A DNA stretch of 64,000 bases from Microcella sp. GTDB lineage: Bacteria; Actinomycetota; Actinomycetes; Actinomycetales; Microbacteriaceae. The DNA is taken from NCBI RefSeq assembly GCF_019739195.1, contig NZ_JAHHDS010000003.1, positions 1,550,001 to 1,614,000 on the forward strand, in the 5' to 3' direction. How positions within the stretch are numbered: position 1 is the first letter of the stretch; every line of letters begins with the position of its first letter. Positions 28,647 through 35,751 of this stretch are shown one piece after another. The position numbers were made by a program, and so were the translations under genes. The notes beneath the pieces were generated by a model. It saw only the letters and a list, made by a program, of their open reading frames with translations, did not search any database and was not told the origin of the DNA.

Positions 28647-28709
28647 CCCCGTATCCTCCCACCCACCGCGGCCGTGGTGCTGTGCAGAATCGCTCAGCAC
28701 CTGGCTGCA

Positions 28710-29822
28710 TCAGCCCCGCAGCGCCTCGCCGAGCTTCACGCGGCCGCCGGTGCGCAGCAGCGAGTTCTCGTAGATGCGAGCGCCGATCGCCACGATGACC
28801 GCGGCGCTTGCCGCGAGCAGCACGAGCGAGAGGTAGGGCTCCCACCACTGCACCTGCTCGAGGAAGATGCGCGTCGGCATGCCGACGGGCGACGAGAAGG
28901 GCACGTACGACATGATGCCGACCACTACCTCGTTGTCGTAGAAGAAGATGATCAAGAAGTAGGGCAGCATCACGAGCCACATGACCGGCTGCAGCACGCT
29001 GCCCGTGTCCTCCATCCGCGACACGAGCGAGGCCGAGGCCGCGAACATCGCGGCGAGCAGCACAAAGCCGACCGCGAAGAACACGATGAACCAGACGGCC
29101 GCGGGGCCCAAGTCGCTCAAGAGCACGTCTTGCCCGGTGAGCATGAGCGCGAGCGCCGCCGCGATGGCGATGAGCACGATCTGACCGAGCGCGAGCGCCG
29201 AGTTGCCGACGACCTTGCCCGCGAGCAGAGCCCGGGCCGGCACGGCGGTCAGCAGAATCTCGACGATGCGCGTCTGCTTCTCTTCGACAACGCTTTGCGC
29301 GATCGTGCCGCCGAAGGTGATCGCGGCGGTGAAGAAGACGATGCCGAAGCCGAAGGCGATGAGAAAGCCCAGCCCTGAGTCGACCGGCGCCTCTTGCAGC
29401 AGGCGCACATCGGGTGCGATCGAGAGCGCCTGCACGAGTGACACGGGCGTCGCGTCGAGCGCGATGATCTCCACGGCGGGAGTGCCGGGCTCGGCGTTCG
29501 AGAGTGGCACGACGGCCGCTTCGACATCACCGTCGAGCACGAGCTGCTCTGCCTGCGCGACGGTCGACACGGCCTCGACCTCGATGCTCTCAATGCCGAC
29601 GAAACCGTCGGCGGCGTCGCCGACCGCGGCGATGCGGGTCGCATCACCCGAGCTCGACAGCAAGTTCGCGATGATGATGCCCGCCGCGACGAGCACGACG
29701 AGGATCGCGGTCGAGATCTGGAACGACTTCGATCGCACCTTCGAGCTGATCTCGCGGCCTGCGACGAGGCCGACGGCGGCGCGCGTGGAGAGCGCTGAAT
29801 GGGGAGCAACGGTGGTGGTCAT
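28710..29822 (-). CDS. ABC-2 type exporter permease (NatB-like)
   Basis: A 370-residue permease. One helix at about 28-50 is followed by a long extracytoplasmic domain (about 50-165) and then five helices in the C-terminal half, the NatB/ABC-2 layout. The motif V-V-E-E-K-Q-T-R-I-V-E-I-L-L, conserved in these permeases, precedes the second group of helices. ATG 29822 overlaps the ATPase stop (ATGA), so the two form one exporter. Substrate unknown; homologues export Na+, antibiotics or lipids. The kinase/regulator pair just upstream may control it. Confidence 0.9.
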   Translation of the reverse strand: MTTTVAPHSALSTRAAVGLVAGREISSKVRSKSFQISTAILVVLVAAGIIIANLLSSSGDATRIAAVGDAADGFVGIESIEVEAVSTVAQAEQLVLDGDVEAAVVPLSNAEPGTPAVEIIALDATPVSLVQALSIAPDVRLLQEAPVDSGLGFLIAFGFGIVFFTAAITFGGTIAQSVVEEKQTRIVEILLTAVPARALLAGKVVGNSALALGQIVLIAIAAALALMLTGQDVLLSDLGPAAVWFIVFFAVGFVLLAAMFAASASLVSRMEDTGSVLQPVMWLVMLPYFLIIFFYDNEVVVGIMSYVPFSSPVGMPTRIFLEQVQWWEPYLSLVLLAASAAVIVAIGARIYENSLLRTGGRVKLGEALRG

Positions 29823-30703
29823 CACTGCACGACCTCTCGGAAGATCTCGGTCAAGGTGGGGCGACGGGGTGCGAATCGGTGCACCTCGCCGCGCTGGGCG
29901 GCCTGCTGCACGACGCTCTGGGCGCTGCGCGCATCGGCTTCGAAGAGCACGTAGCTGCCGTCGAACTCGACGACCTCGATATCGGGCATCGCACGCACCC
30001 ACGCGGCGTCGTCGCCGACCTGCAGTTCCCACTGCGAGCCAGAGTTGGCCTCGCGCAGCGCCTCGCGCGTGCCGGCGGCCCGGATCGCGCCGTCGGCGAT
30101 CACGACGATGTCGTCGCAGAGGCGCTCGACGACATCGAGCTGGTGGCTCGAGAACAGCACCGGCACTCCGCGCGCAGCGCGCTCGCTCAGCACGCCCAGC
30201 ACTGTCTCGACGGCCATCGGGTCGAGGCCCGAGAACGGCTCATCGAGCACGAGCACCTCGGGCTCGTGCACGAGCGCGGCAGCGATCTGCGCGCGCTGCT
30301 GGTTGCCGAGCGAGAGCTTCTCGATGGGCTCGTTGCGCCGCTCGTGCAGCTCGAGCCGCTCGAGCAGCTCATCGGCCTTCTCGGCAGCGACGGCAGACCG
30401 CATACCGCGCAGACGCGCCAGGTACACGAGTTGCTCGTGCACCTTCATCTTGGGGTAGAGCCCGCGCTCTTCGGGCATGTAGCCGAAGCGCCGACGGCCC
30501 TCGCGGGTCAGCGGGCTGCCGTCGAGGTCGATCGAGCCCGAGTCGGCGGCGAGCACACCGAGAATGATGCGCATGGTCGTGGTCTTGCCGGCGCCGTTGC
30601 CGCCGACGAAGCCCGTGAGGCGACCGCGGCCGACCTCAAACGACACGTCGTCAAGCACGCGGCGCTCGCCGTAGTGCTTGGTCACGTTGCTGATCGTGAG
30701 CAT
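29822..30703 (-). CDS. ABC transporter ATP-binding protein (NatA-like)
   Basis: A 293-residue ATPase. Walker A G34-G-N-G-A-G-K-T-T42, a signature-like L-S-L-G-N-Q-Q-R-A-Q-I, Walker B V-L-V-L-D-E-P-F-S-G-L-D-P and the switch H in S-S-H-Q-L-D are present. The C-terminal 75 residues form the extra domain seen in NatA-type proteins. The signature has N in place of the usual G-x-x-Q-R G, a common variant (L-S-x-G-N-Q-Q-R). ATG 30703 follows AAAGGGG; a -10 TAGCGT lies at 30731-30726, so it has its own promoter downstream of the response-regulator gene. Confidence 0.93.
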   Translation of the reverse strand: MLTISNVTKHYGERRVLDDVSFEVGRGRLTGFVGGNGAGKTTTMRIILGVLAADSGSIDLDGSPLTREGRRRFGYMPEERGLYPKMKVHEQLVYLARLRGMRSAVAAEKADELLERLELHERRNEPIEKLSLGNQQRAQIAAALVHEPEVLVLDEPFSGLDPMAVETVLGVLSERAARGVPVLFSSHQLDVVERLCDDIVVIADGAIRAAGTREALREANSGSQWELQVGDDAAWVRAMPDIEVVEFDGSYVLFEADARSAQSVVQQAAQRGEVHRFAPRRPTLTEIFREVVQ

Positions 30704-30785
30704 GGTGCCCCTTTCGTCTCTCCTCACGCTAGAGAGCGGGCACGGTCGGGGCATCCCCCATGCGACGGGTCGTGCGGCGGCGGTC

Positions 30786-30801
30786 TCCCCCGCGCGGGGG
30801 A
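30786..30801. promoter_or_regulatory. 16-bp perfect GC palindrome between regulator and ABC genes
   Basis: TCCCCCGCGCGGGGGA immediately follows the stop of the response-regulator gene and lies about 75 bp upstream of the predicted ABC-transporter start site (-10 TAGCGT at 30731-30726). It may be an activator site or part of a terminator; no T-tract follows. Confidence 0.45.
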
Positions 30802-31485
30802 TCAGTCGGCGTCGCCCGGGGTGGCGACGCCGTTCTCGTAGGCGAACACCACGGCGTGCACGCGGTCGCGCAGCCCGAGTTTCAGCAGCACTTTCGAGAC
30901 GTGGGTCTTGACGGTCGCTTCGCCGAGCCAGAGCTCGCGCGCGATCTCGGCGTTGCTGAGGCCGCGGGCGAGCAGCCGCAGCACCTCCGTCTCGCGCTCG
31001 GTGAGATCGGCGAGACGTGCGTCAGGCGTGGGCGAGGCAGCCTCGCGAGCCTCGGTTGCCCGCTCGATCACGCGCCGAGTGACGTCGGGCGCCAGCAGTG
31101 CTTCGCCCCGAGCGACGACAAGCACGGCCTCGACGAGCTTCTCGGGGCTCGCGTTCTTGAGCAGAAAGCCGCTCGCACCGGCGTCGAGCGCTGCGAAGAG
31201 GTAGTCGTCACGGTCGAAGGTCGTCAAGACGAGAACGCCGACGGGCGGCCCTGTGCGAGCATCCGTCGCCTCGACGATGCGGTGCGTCGCCTCGAGGCCG
31301 TCCATGCCGGGCATCTGCACGTCCATGCAGATCACATCGGGGCGCAGTGCGGTGGCTTGATTAATCGCCTCGGCCCCGTCGCGCGCTTCTCCGACAACCT
31401 CGATGTCCGGCTCTGACTCGAGAATTGTGCGAAAGCCCGTGCGCACCAGATCGTGATCGTCGACGAGCAGCACGCGCACGGTCAC
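30802..31485 (-). CDS. NarL/LuxR-family response regulator
   Basis: A 227-residue two-domain regulator. The receiver has the acidic pair D9-D10 (after V-L-L-V), phospho-acceptor D55 in I-C-M-D-V-Q-M-P-G and the conserved K in the L-L-K-N-A-S-P loop. The C-terminal LuxR HTH reads L-T-E-R-E-T-E-V-L-R-L-L-A-R-G-L-S-N-A-E-I-A-R-E-L. GTG 31485 overlaps the kinase stop (GTGA). Typical partner of the adjoining HisKA_3 kinase. Likely controls the ABC exporter just downstream, by position. Confidence 0.94.
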   Translation of the reverse strand: MTVRVLLVDDHDLVRTGFRTILESEPDIEVVGEARDGAEAINQATALRPDVICMDVQMPGMDGLEATHRIVEATDARTGPPVGVLVLTTFDRDDYLFAALDAGASGFLLKNASPEKLVEAVLVVARGEALLAPDVTRRVIERATEAREAASPTPDARLADLTERETEVLRLLARGLSNAEIARELWLGEATVKTHVSKVLLKLGLRDRVHAVVFAYENGVATPGDAD

Positions 31486-32819
31486 GACGCGCCCCCCGCC
31501 ACGCTGTGCTCACTCACCATGAGGGGCACGGATGCCCGCACGAGGTACCCGCCGCGACTGCGCGGCCCGGCCTCGAGCGTGCCGCCGACGGCGGCGAGCC
31601 GCTCGCGCATGCCGACCTGCCCGAGCCCGCCGCCGGGCGTGGATGCGCCTGACCGGGCAGCTGCCCGCGCCCCCACGCCAGAGTCGGCGACCTCGAGCTC
31701 GACCGCCTCTGGTGTGAACCGCAGCCGCACTTCGAGGCCCGCACTCGCCCCGGCGTGCTTGAGGCTGTTCGTGACGGCTTCGCGCGCGACGCGGTAGAGG
31801 GTGGTGTCGACGAGCGGGCCGAGCGGCACGGGCTCGCCGACGACGGTCAGGGTCGCCGGGCGGCCTGTGCCGCGTACATCGTCGACGAGCAGCTGCAGGT
31901 GCGCGGTCGTGCGGGTGCTCGGGCCGTCGACCGCCTCGCTCTCGCCGTCGGCGGGAGACCGCAGGGTCGACACCAGCCGGTGTAGCTCATCGACTGCTTG
32001 CCGGGCCGATTGCTCGATCGCTTCGAGAGACGCGGTCGCGGCCGCGGCGGCTTCGGGGCGATCGCTGCCGAGCGCCCGGCGAGCCGCTCCCGCCTGAATG
32101 CCCATGACCGACACGTGGTGGGCGACGACGTCGTGCAGCTCACGCCCGATGCGCACGCGATCGAGTGCCACGGCCTGCTCGGCGGTGCGCTCGCGCTCGC
32201 GGGCGAGCTCGTCGGTGCGGGCCTGCAGCTGGGCGCGCTCGCGGGCGGCGGCCCACGCGCGGTCGCCGAACGCCCAGGCTCCAGCGAAGTAGAGGATGTT
32301 CGTGAGCACGGTGATTATGCCGAACGCGACTCCGGGCGCGATAAACCCGACGCCCGAGTCTTCCGGCGCGAGCGAGGTGTCGAACGCGGCTTGCGTCAGG
32401 CTCCAGAACAGCCAGGCGAACATGGCGCCCACGATCACGGCCCGCGAGATGAGCGCGCGTCGTCGAGAGCGGCTCCACGCGCCGATCGAGTACATGCCCA
32501 CGAAGAGCGCGATATTGCTGAACAGTACTTCGGGCACGCCGTTCTGCAACCCGGCGATAAAGACGACCGAGATGATGACGGTCACCGTGATCGGGTACAT
32601 GCGGCGCCACACCAGCGGCCCTGAGAGGCCGAGCACCATGAGCGCGGCCATCCACGGCACAGGGGGCTCGTCGAAGAACTCGGCTGCCGAGTACAGCACG
32701 ACGGTGGCCGCGGCACCGAGCGCGATGCCGAGCGCGAGCAGGCCGTCGCCGCGCAGGCCGGCGCGGCCCGGGGCGGGGCGCATCCAGTACCCGTCGGCAT
32801 CGACCTCTGCAGAGCTCAC
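31482..32819 (-). CDS. Sensor histidine kinase (HisKA_3, DesK/NarX type)
   Basis: A 445-residue kinase. Residues about 28-185 form five to six membrane helices with very short loops, so it probably senses the membrane or a membrane partner rather than a soluble ligand. A helical linker (190-220) leads to the phospho-acceptor H229 in G-R-E-L-H229-D-V-V-A-H-H and an HATPase domain with R-E-A-V-T-N-S-L-K-H-A-G and G-x-G-Q-V-G-M-R-E-R. GTG 32819 lies 6 nt after TAGCGT (32831-32826, minus strand): leaderless. Overlaps the response regulator gene by 4 nt. Confidence 0.94.
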   Translation of the reverse strand: MSSAEVDADGYWMRPAPGRAGLRGDGLLALGIALGAAATVVLYSAAEFFDEPPVPWMAALMVLGLSGPLVWRRMYPITVTVIISVVFIAGLQNGVPEVLFSNIALFVGMYSIGAWSRSRRRALISRAVIVGAMFAWLFWSLTQAAFDTSLAPEDSGVGFIAPGVAFGIITVLTNILYFAGAWAFGDRAWAAARERAQLQARTDELARERERTAEQAVALDRVRIGRELHDVVAHHVSVMGIQAGAARRALGSDRPEAAAAATASLEAIEQSARQAVDELHRLVSTLRSPADGESEAVDGPSTRTTAHLQLLVDDVRGTGRPATLTVVGEPVPLGPLVDTTLYRVAREAVTNSLKHAGASAGLEVRLRFTPEAVELEVADSGVGARAAARSGASTPGGGLGQVGMRERLAAVGGTLEAGPRSRGGYLVRASVPLMVSEHSVAGGAS

Positions 32820-32852
32820 CTCTGAACGCTATCCGCCGCGAGACGGCGCGGC

Positions 32853-32870
32853 ATCCGTCACGAGACGGAT
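32853..32870. promoter_or_regulatory. Inverted repeat upstream of kinase promoter
   Basis: ATCCGT-N6-ACGGAT, 6-bp arms, lies at the position of the -35 region for the kinase's -10 (TAGCGT 32831-32826), where no TTGACA-like box is found. It may be an operator of the kinase/regulator operon, or simply the 3' hairpin of the upstream SDR gene (stop 32889). Confidence 0.35.
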
Positions 32871-32888
32871 TCGCTCAGGTCGCGCTCG

Positions 32889-33533
32889 TCAGATCTCAGT
32901 GGCCACTTCGACGAGGGCACCATTGAGCTGATCGTGCTCGACCGACCAGAGCGCCGCGCACGCCGCGGCGAGGTTGTCGACCGTGCCCGGCTCGTCGAGC
33001 GCTCCGACGACGAACGTCACGGCCGCAGTCGGGGTGCCCTTGGTGCGCCAGCCGCTCGCGAGCGCCTGCACCCACGTCTCGGCCGCCGACTTGAGGGTGA
33101 CGTAATTGGCCATGCCCCACTTCGGCTGGGCGACGGATGCTGAACTCACGATCGCCAAGCGCCCCGCGCTCGACGTGCTCAGGTCGTCGCGCAACTCGCG
33201 GCTGACCACGCGCAAAGTCGTGAGCACGCGACGTTCGAGCCACTCGAAGTCGTCGGGGTCAGAGCCGCCGCGCCATCCGCCGACAAGGTGCAGCAGGCCG
33301 TCGATGCTCGGCCGGCGCTCGCGCAGCTCGGCCGCCCACGCGGTCACGGCGGCCGGGTCGGCGAGGTCGACGACCGCGGTTTCAGACGCATCCACGTCGG
33401 TCAGCGACTCGGCTCGAGACCCGACCGCCACGACGTGCGCGCCCGCGGCGGTGAGGGCCGCGCACACGGCGCGACCGCCGACGCCGCCGGCGCCGGCCAC
33501 CACGACCGTGCGGTCGGTGAGGTCACCCGTCAC
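32889..33533 (-). CDS. Short-chain dehydrogenase/reductase
   Basis: A 214-residue classical-type SDR. The cofactor loop is V-V-V-A-G-A-G-G-V-G-G-R and the catalytic set is S (in I-V-S-S-A-S-V-A), Y and K in Y-V-T-L-K. A-V-G-S-R after the second strand suggests NADP(H). The protein is short for an SDR (usually about 250) and lacks much of the substrate loop. It starts on GTG 33533, overlapping the stop of the DUF6421-like gene by 4 nt, so the two proteins are probably made together. Confidence 0.87.
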   Translation of the reverse strand: MTGDLTDRTVVVAGAGGVGGRAVCAALTAAGAHVVAVGSRAESLTDVDASETAVVDLADPAAVTAWAAELRERRPSIDGLLHLVGGWRGGSDPDDFEWLERRVLTTLRVVSRELRDDLSTSSAGRLAIVSSASVAQPKWGMANYVTLKSAAETWVQALASGWRTKGTPTAAVTFVVGALDEPGTVDNLAAACAALWSVEHDQLNGALVEVATEI

Positions 33534-35014
33534 GCTGTGCGACCAGTGATGCCCGCCGTCGACTCGATGACAACCGCCATCTTCTTCTGCAGGGCCTCGT
33601 AGAACATCGAGAGCGGAAACTCGTCGTCGAGCACGAGATCGGTGTAGCCCTTGAGCGGGCCAGCCAGCACCTCGTCGCTGAGCCCGCGCGCCCAGACCGA
33701 CGCGGGGTGCGGGGTCAGAGTGCTCGAGACGAGCTCGTAGGCCTTGAGCCAGTGCACCGCTTTGGGACGGTCGATCGAGGCCCAGTACAGGTCATTGATC
33801 GCGTTCGAGAGTTCGACGACGACGTCGGGCACGTGCTCCCAGTCGATGGCGAGCTGGGTGTCTGTCCAGTGCAGCACACCCTTCTGGTGCATCCACGCGA
33901 ACAGCAGCTGACCGCCGACCGCGTCGTAATTGCGCGTGCGGGTGCCCGTGATCGCGAAGCGGAAGATGCGGTCGAAGATGACGGCGTACTGCACGAGCCG
34001 TGCGTGCTGGCGGGTCACGTCGTCGGTGTCCTCGGCGCGCCACAGGGTCACCGCTTCGCGGAACGCCGTCAGGTCGCACCGCAGCTCTTCGAGCGAGTAC
34101 AAGAAGAACGGCATGCGCTGCTTGATCATGAACGGGTCGAACGGCAGGTCGCCACGCATGTGGGTGCGGTCGTGAATCATGTCCCACATGACGAAGGTGC
34201 GCTCGGCCAGAGCCTGGTCGTCGAGCAGCTCGAGAGCGTCGTCGGGCAGATCGAGCTTGGTGATGTCGGCGGCGGCGCGCACGACTCGGCGGTAGCGCGC
34301 GGCCTCGCGGTCGGCGAAGATCGCCCCCCACGTGAACGTCGGCAGCTGCGCCGGGGTGCCCTCGGGCGCGCCGACGGGCACGCGTGGGGTGACGGCCACC
34401 GACTCGGGAAACAGCACGGCCGAGTTGGTGTCGTATCCCGGCGTGAAGTCGGCGAAGCGCAGCCCTAGGTAGAGCGCGTTGCCGTAGTCGCCCGCTTCGA
34501 GCTCGGCGACGAAGTCTGGCCAGATCACCTCGAAGACGACGGCCTCGACGAGGCGGTCGGCCGAGCCGTTCTGCGTGTACATCGGAAAGACCACGAGGTG
34601 CGCGACGCCATCACGACGATCGCGCGCGGGGTGGAAGGCGTCGAGCGACTCGTAGAAGTCGGGCATGCCGAAGCCGCTCTCGGCCCAGCGCTCGAAGTCG
34701 GCGGCGCACGTCGTCAGGTACTGCTCATCGTGCGGCATGAGCGGGGCGAAGTGCCGCAGCGCCTCGACGATGACGGCGACGTGCCGCGTGGCCTCGGCGT
34801 GGTGCTCGGCCTCGGGAATGCTGCCGTCATGCACCTGCATCGGGCGCAGCGCCTCGGCGGCCAGCTTCAGTCGCGACCAGGCCGGGTCGGCGACGAGCTG
34901 CGCGGCCGTGAGCGCAGCATCCGTCAGTGCGGTTCGATCGGCGGCTGCGCGGTCTTCGACAACCTCGGGCTCTCCGATGATGGTGCCGGTCTGTACGGCT
35001 GTGATGTCAGTCAT
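33530..35014 (-). CDS. DUF6421-like protein of unknown function
   Basis: A 494-residue soluble protein resembling the actinobacterial DUF6421 family (assignment from memory). It is helical and contains a His/Asp-rich centre, W-D-M-I-H-D-R-T-H-M-R-G-D-L-P-F near 330-345, plus Y-T-Q-N-G-S and H-W-T-D-T-Q segments; H-D-x-x-H could bind a metal, but this is inference. No signal peptide or membrane helix. ATG 35014 follows AAGGAGGG with 4 nt spacing, one of the strongest ribosome-binding sites in the window. A -10 TAGGCT lies at 35079-35074. Its partner is the overlapping SDR gene. Confidence 0.8.
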   Translation of the reverse strand: MTDITAVQTGTIIGEPEVVEDRAAADRTALTDAALTAAQLVADPAWSRLKLAAEALRPMQVHDGSIPEAEHHAEATRHVAVIVEALRHFAPLMPHDEQYLTTCAADFERWAESGFGMPDFYESLDAFHPARDRRDGVAHLVVFPMYTQNGSADRLVEAVVFEVIWPDFVAELEAGDYGNALYLGLRFADFTPGYDTNSAVLFPESVAVTPRVPVGAPEGTPAQLPTFTWGAIFADREAARYRRVVRAAADITKLDLPDDALELLDDQALAERTFVMWDMIHDRTHMRGDLPFDPFMIKQRMPFFLYSLEELRCDLTAFREAVTLWRAEDTDDVTRQHARLVQYAVIFDRIFRFAITGTRTRNYDAVGGQLLFAWMHQKGVLHWTDTQLAIDWEHVPDVVVELSNAINDLYWASIDRPKAVHWLKAYELVSSTLTPHPASVWARGLSDEVLAGPLKGYTDLVLDDEFPLSMFYEALQKKMAVVIESTAGITGRTA

Positions 35015-35111
35015 GGGTCCCTCCTTCGTCAGGTCGTGGCGTGCGAGCGCGCGAAAAAGACCGCGCACCCCCGAGCCTACGCAGGCGGTGGAGGGCCGTG
35101 GTTGCGAACCA

Positions 35112-35144
35112 CGCACGAAATGTGCGTGCACGCACGAAAGTGCG
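35112..35144. repeat. Two tandem near-identical mini-hairpins
   Basis: CGCAC-GAAAT-GTGCG (35112-35126) and CGCAC-GAAA-GTGCG (35131-35144) repeat with 19-nt periodicity. They sit about 30-60 bp upstream of the -10 box of the DUF6421-like gene and 25-57 bp after the stop of the lipoprotein gene. They could be a double operator or a processing/termination structure. Confidence 0.5.
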
Positions 35145-35168
35145 CTACGAACCTGCGGATGCTCCGCG

Positions 35169-35642
35169 CTAGTTCTTCGGAGTCACCCCGTACTGCAAGA
35201 ACACGATGCCGTCTTCAGAACCGCTGGCCCACGCGTAGGAGAGGGTGTAGGCGTCGTTCTCCAGGATGTAGAGCTTGGTGCCGTCGCCGGCTGACTGCTC
35301 TTGCACCACGGTGAAGCCCTGAGCGAGCAGGTCAGCGACTCCGCTCTCGGCGAGAGCCGGTGTCGTGTTCATGGCGATCGTCGACGTGCCCTCGGCCGAC
35401 CCCGAGATCAGGATCTCGCCGTCGGGCACGGGAAGCTCTGCCGGCCAGTCGGAAGGCAGGGCGGCACCGTCGCCGAAATTGATGTCGACGCCTGAGCCCT
35501 GCTCGATGAGCTGTTCGACGCCGCCTTCAACGACCCCTTCGACCAGGCCTTCGGTGAGCTGTTCCAGCGGATTCGCGAAGCACCCGGAGAGCGCCAGTGT
35601 CAGGCCGGCACTCAGGGCGACAATGATGGAGGTACGGCGCAT
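35169..35642 (-). CDS. Putative lipoprotein, paralogue 1
   Basis: A 157-residue secreted lipoprotein. Signal peptide with lipobox L-A-L-S-G-C21; mature part begins C-F-A-N-P-L-E-Q-L-T-E-G-L-V-E-G. A short acidic helix is followed by a compact beta-rich domain (about 65-155). It is clearly paralogous to the protein at 38384-38851: same lipobox, same F-A-N-P-L-E-Q-L-T-E-G-L-V-E-G start, same L-P-x-x-W-P-A-x-x-P spacing. This copy has an additional V-V-E-G insertion and I-N-F-G-D-G in place of V-D-I-D-G-T-G. Divergent from the LAL regulator. Function unknown. Confidence 0.85.
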   Translation of the reverse strand: MRRTSIIVALSAGLTLALSGCFANPLEQLTEGLVEGVVEGGVEQLIEQGSGVDINFGDGAALPSDWPAELPVPDGEILISGSAEGTSTIAMNTTPALAESGVADLLAQGFTVVQEQSAGDGTKLYILENDAYTLSYAWASGSEDGIVFLQYGVTPKN

Positions 35643-35664
35643 GAGAATTCTCCCGTCAGTCGAA

Positions 35665-35680
35665 TGTCTTTCCAGTGTGC
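35665..35680 (-). promoter_or_regulatory. Shared upstream element, lipoprotein 1
   Basis: GCACACTGGAAAGACA on the minus strand, 22 nt before the start codon. Fourteen of 16 bases are identical to an element before the second lipoprotein (38901-38916). CACACT could be the -10. Confidence 0.5.
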
Positions 35681-35751
35681 CCCCCTAAGATTCCCTGCAC
35701 CAGCGTTCAGCATCGTTTGCCCCGTCACGTCAATCGGTCAAGGAGAATTGC

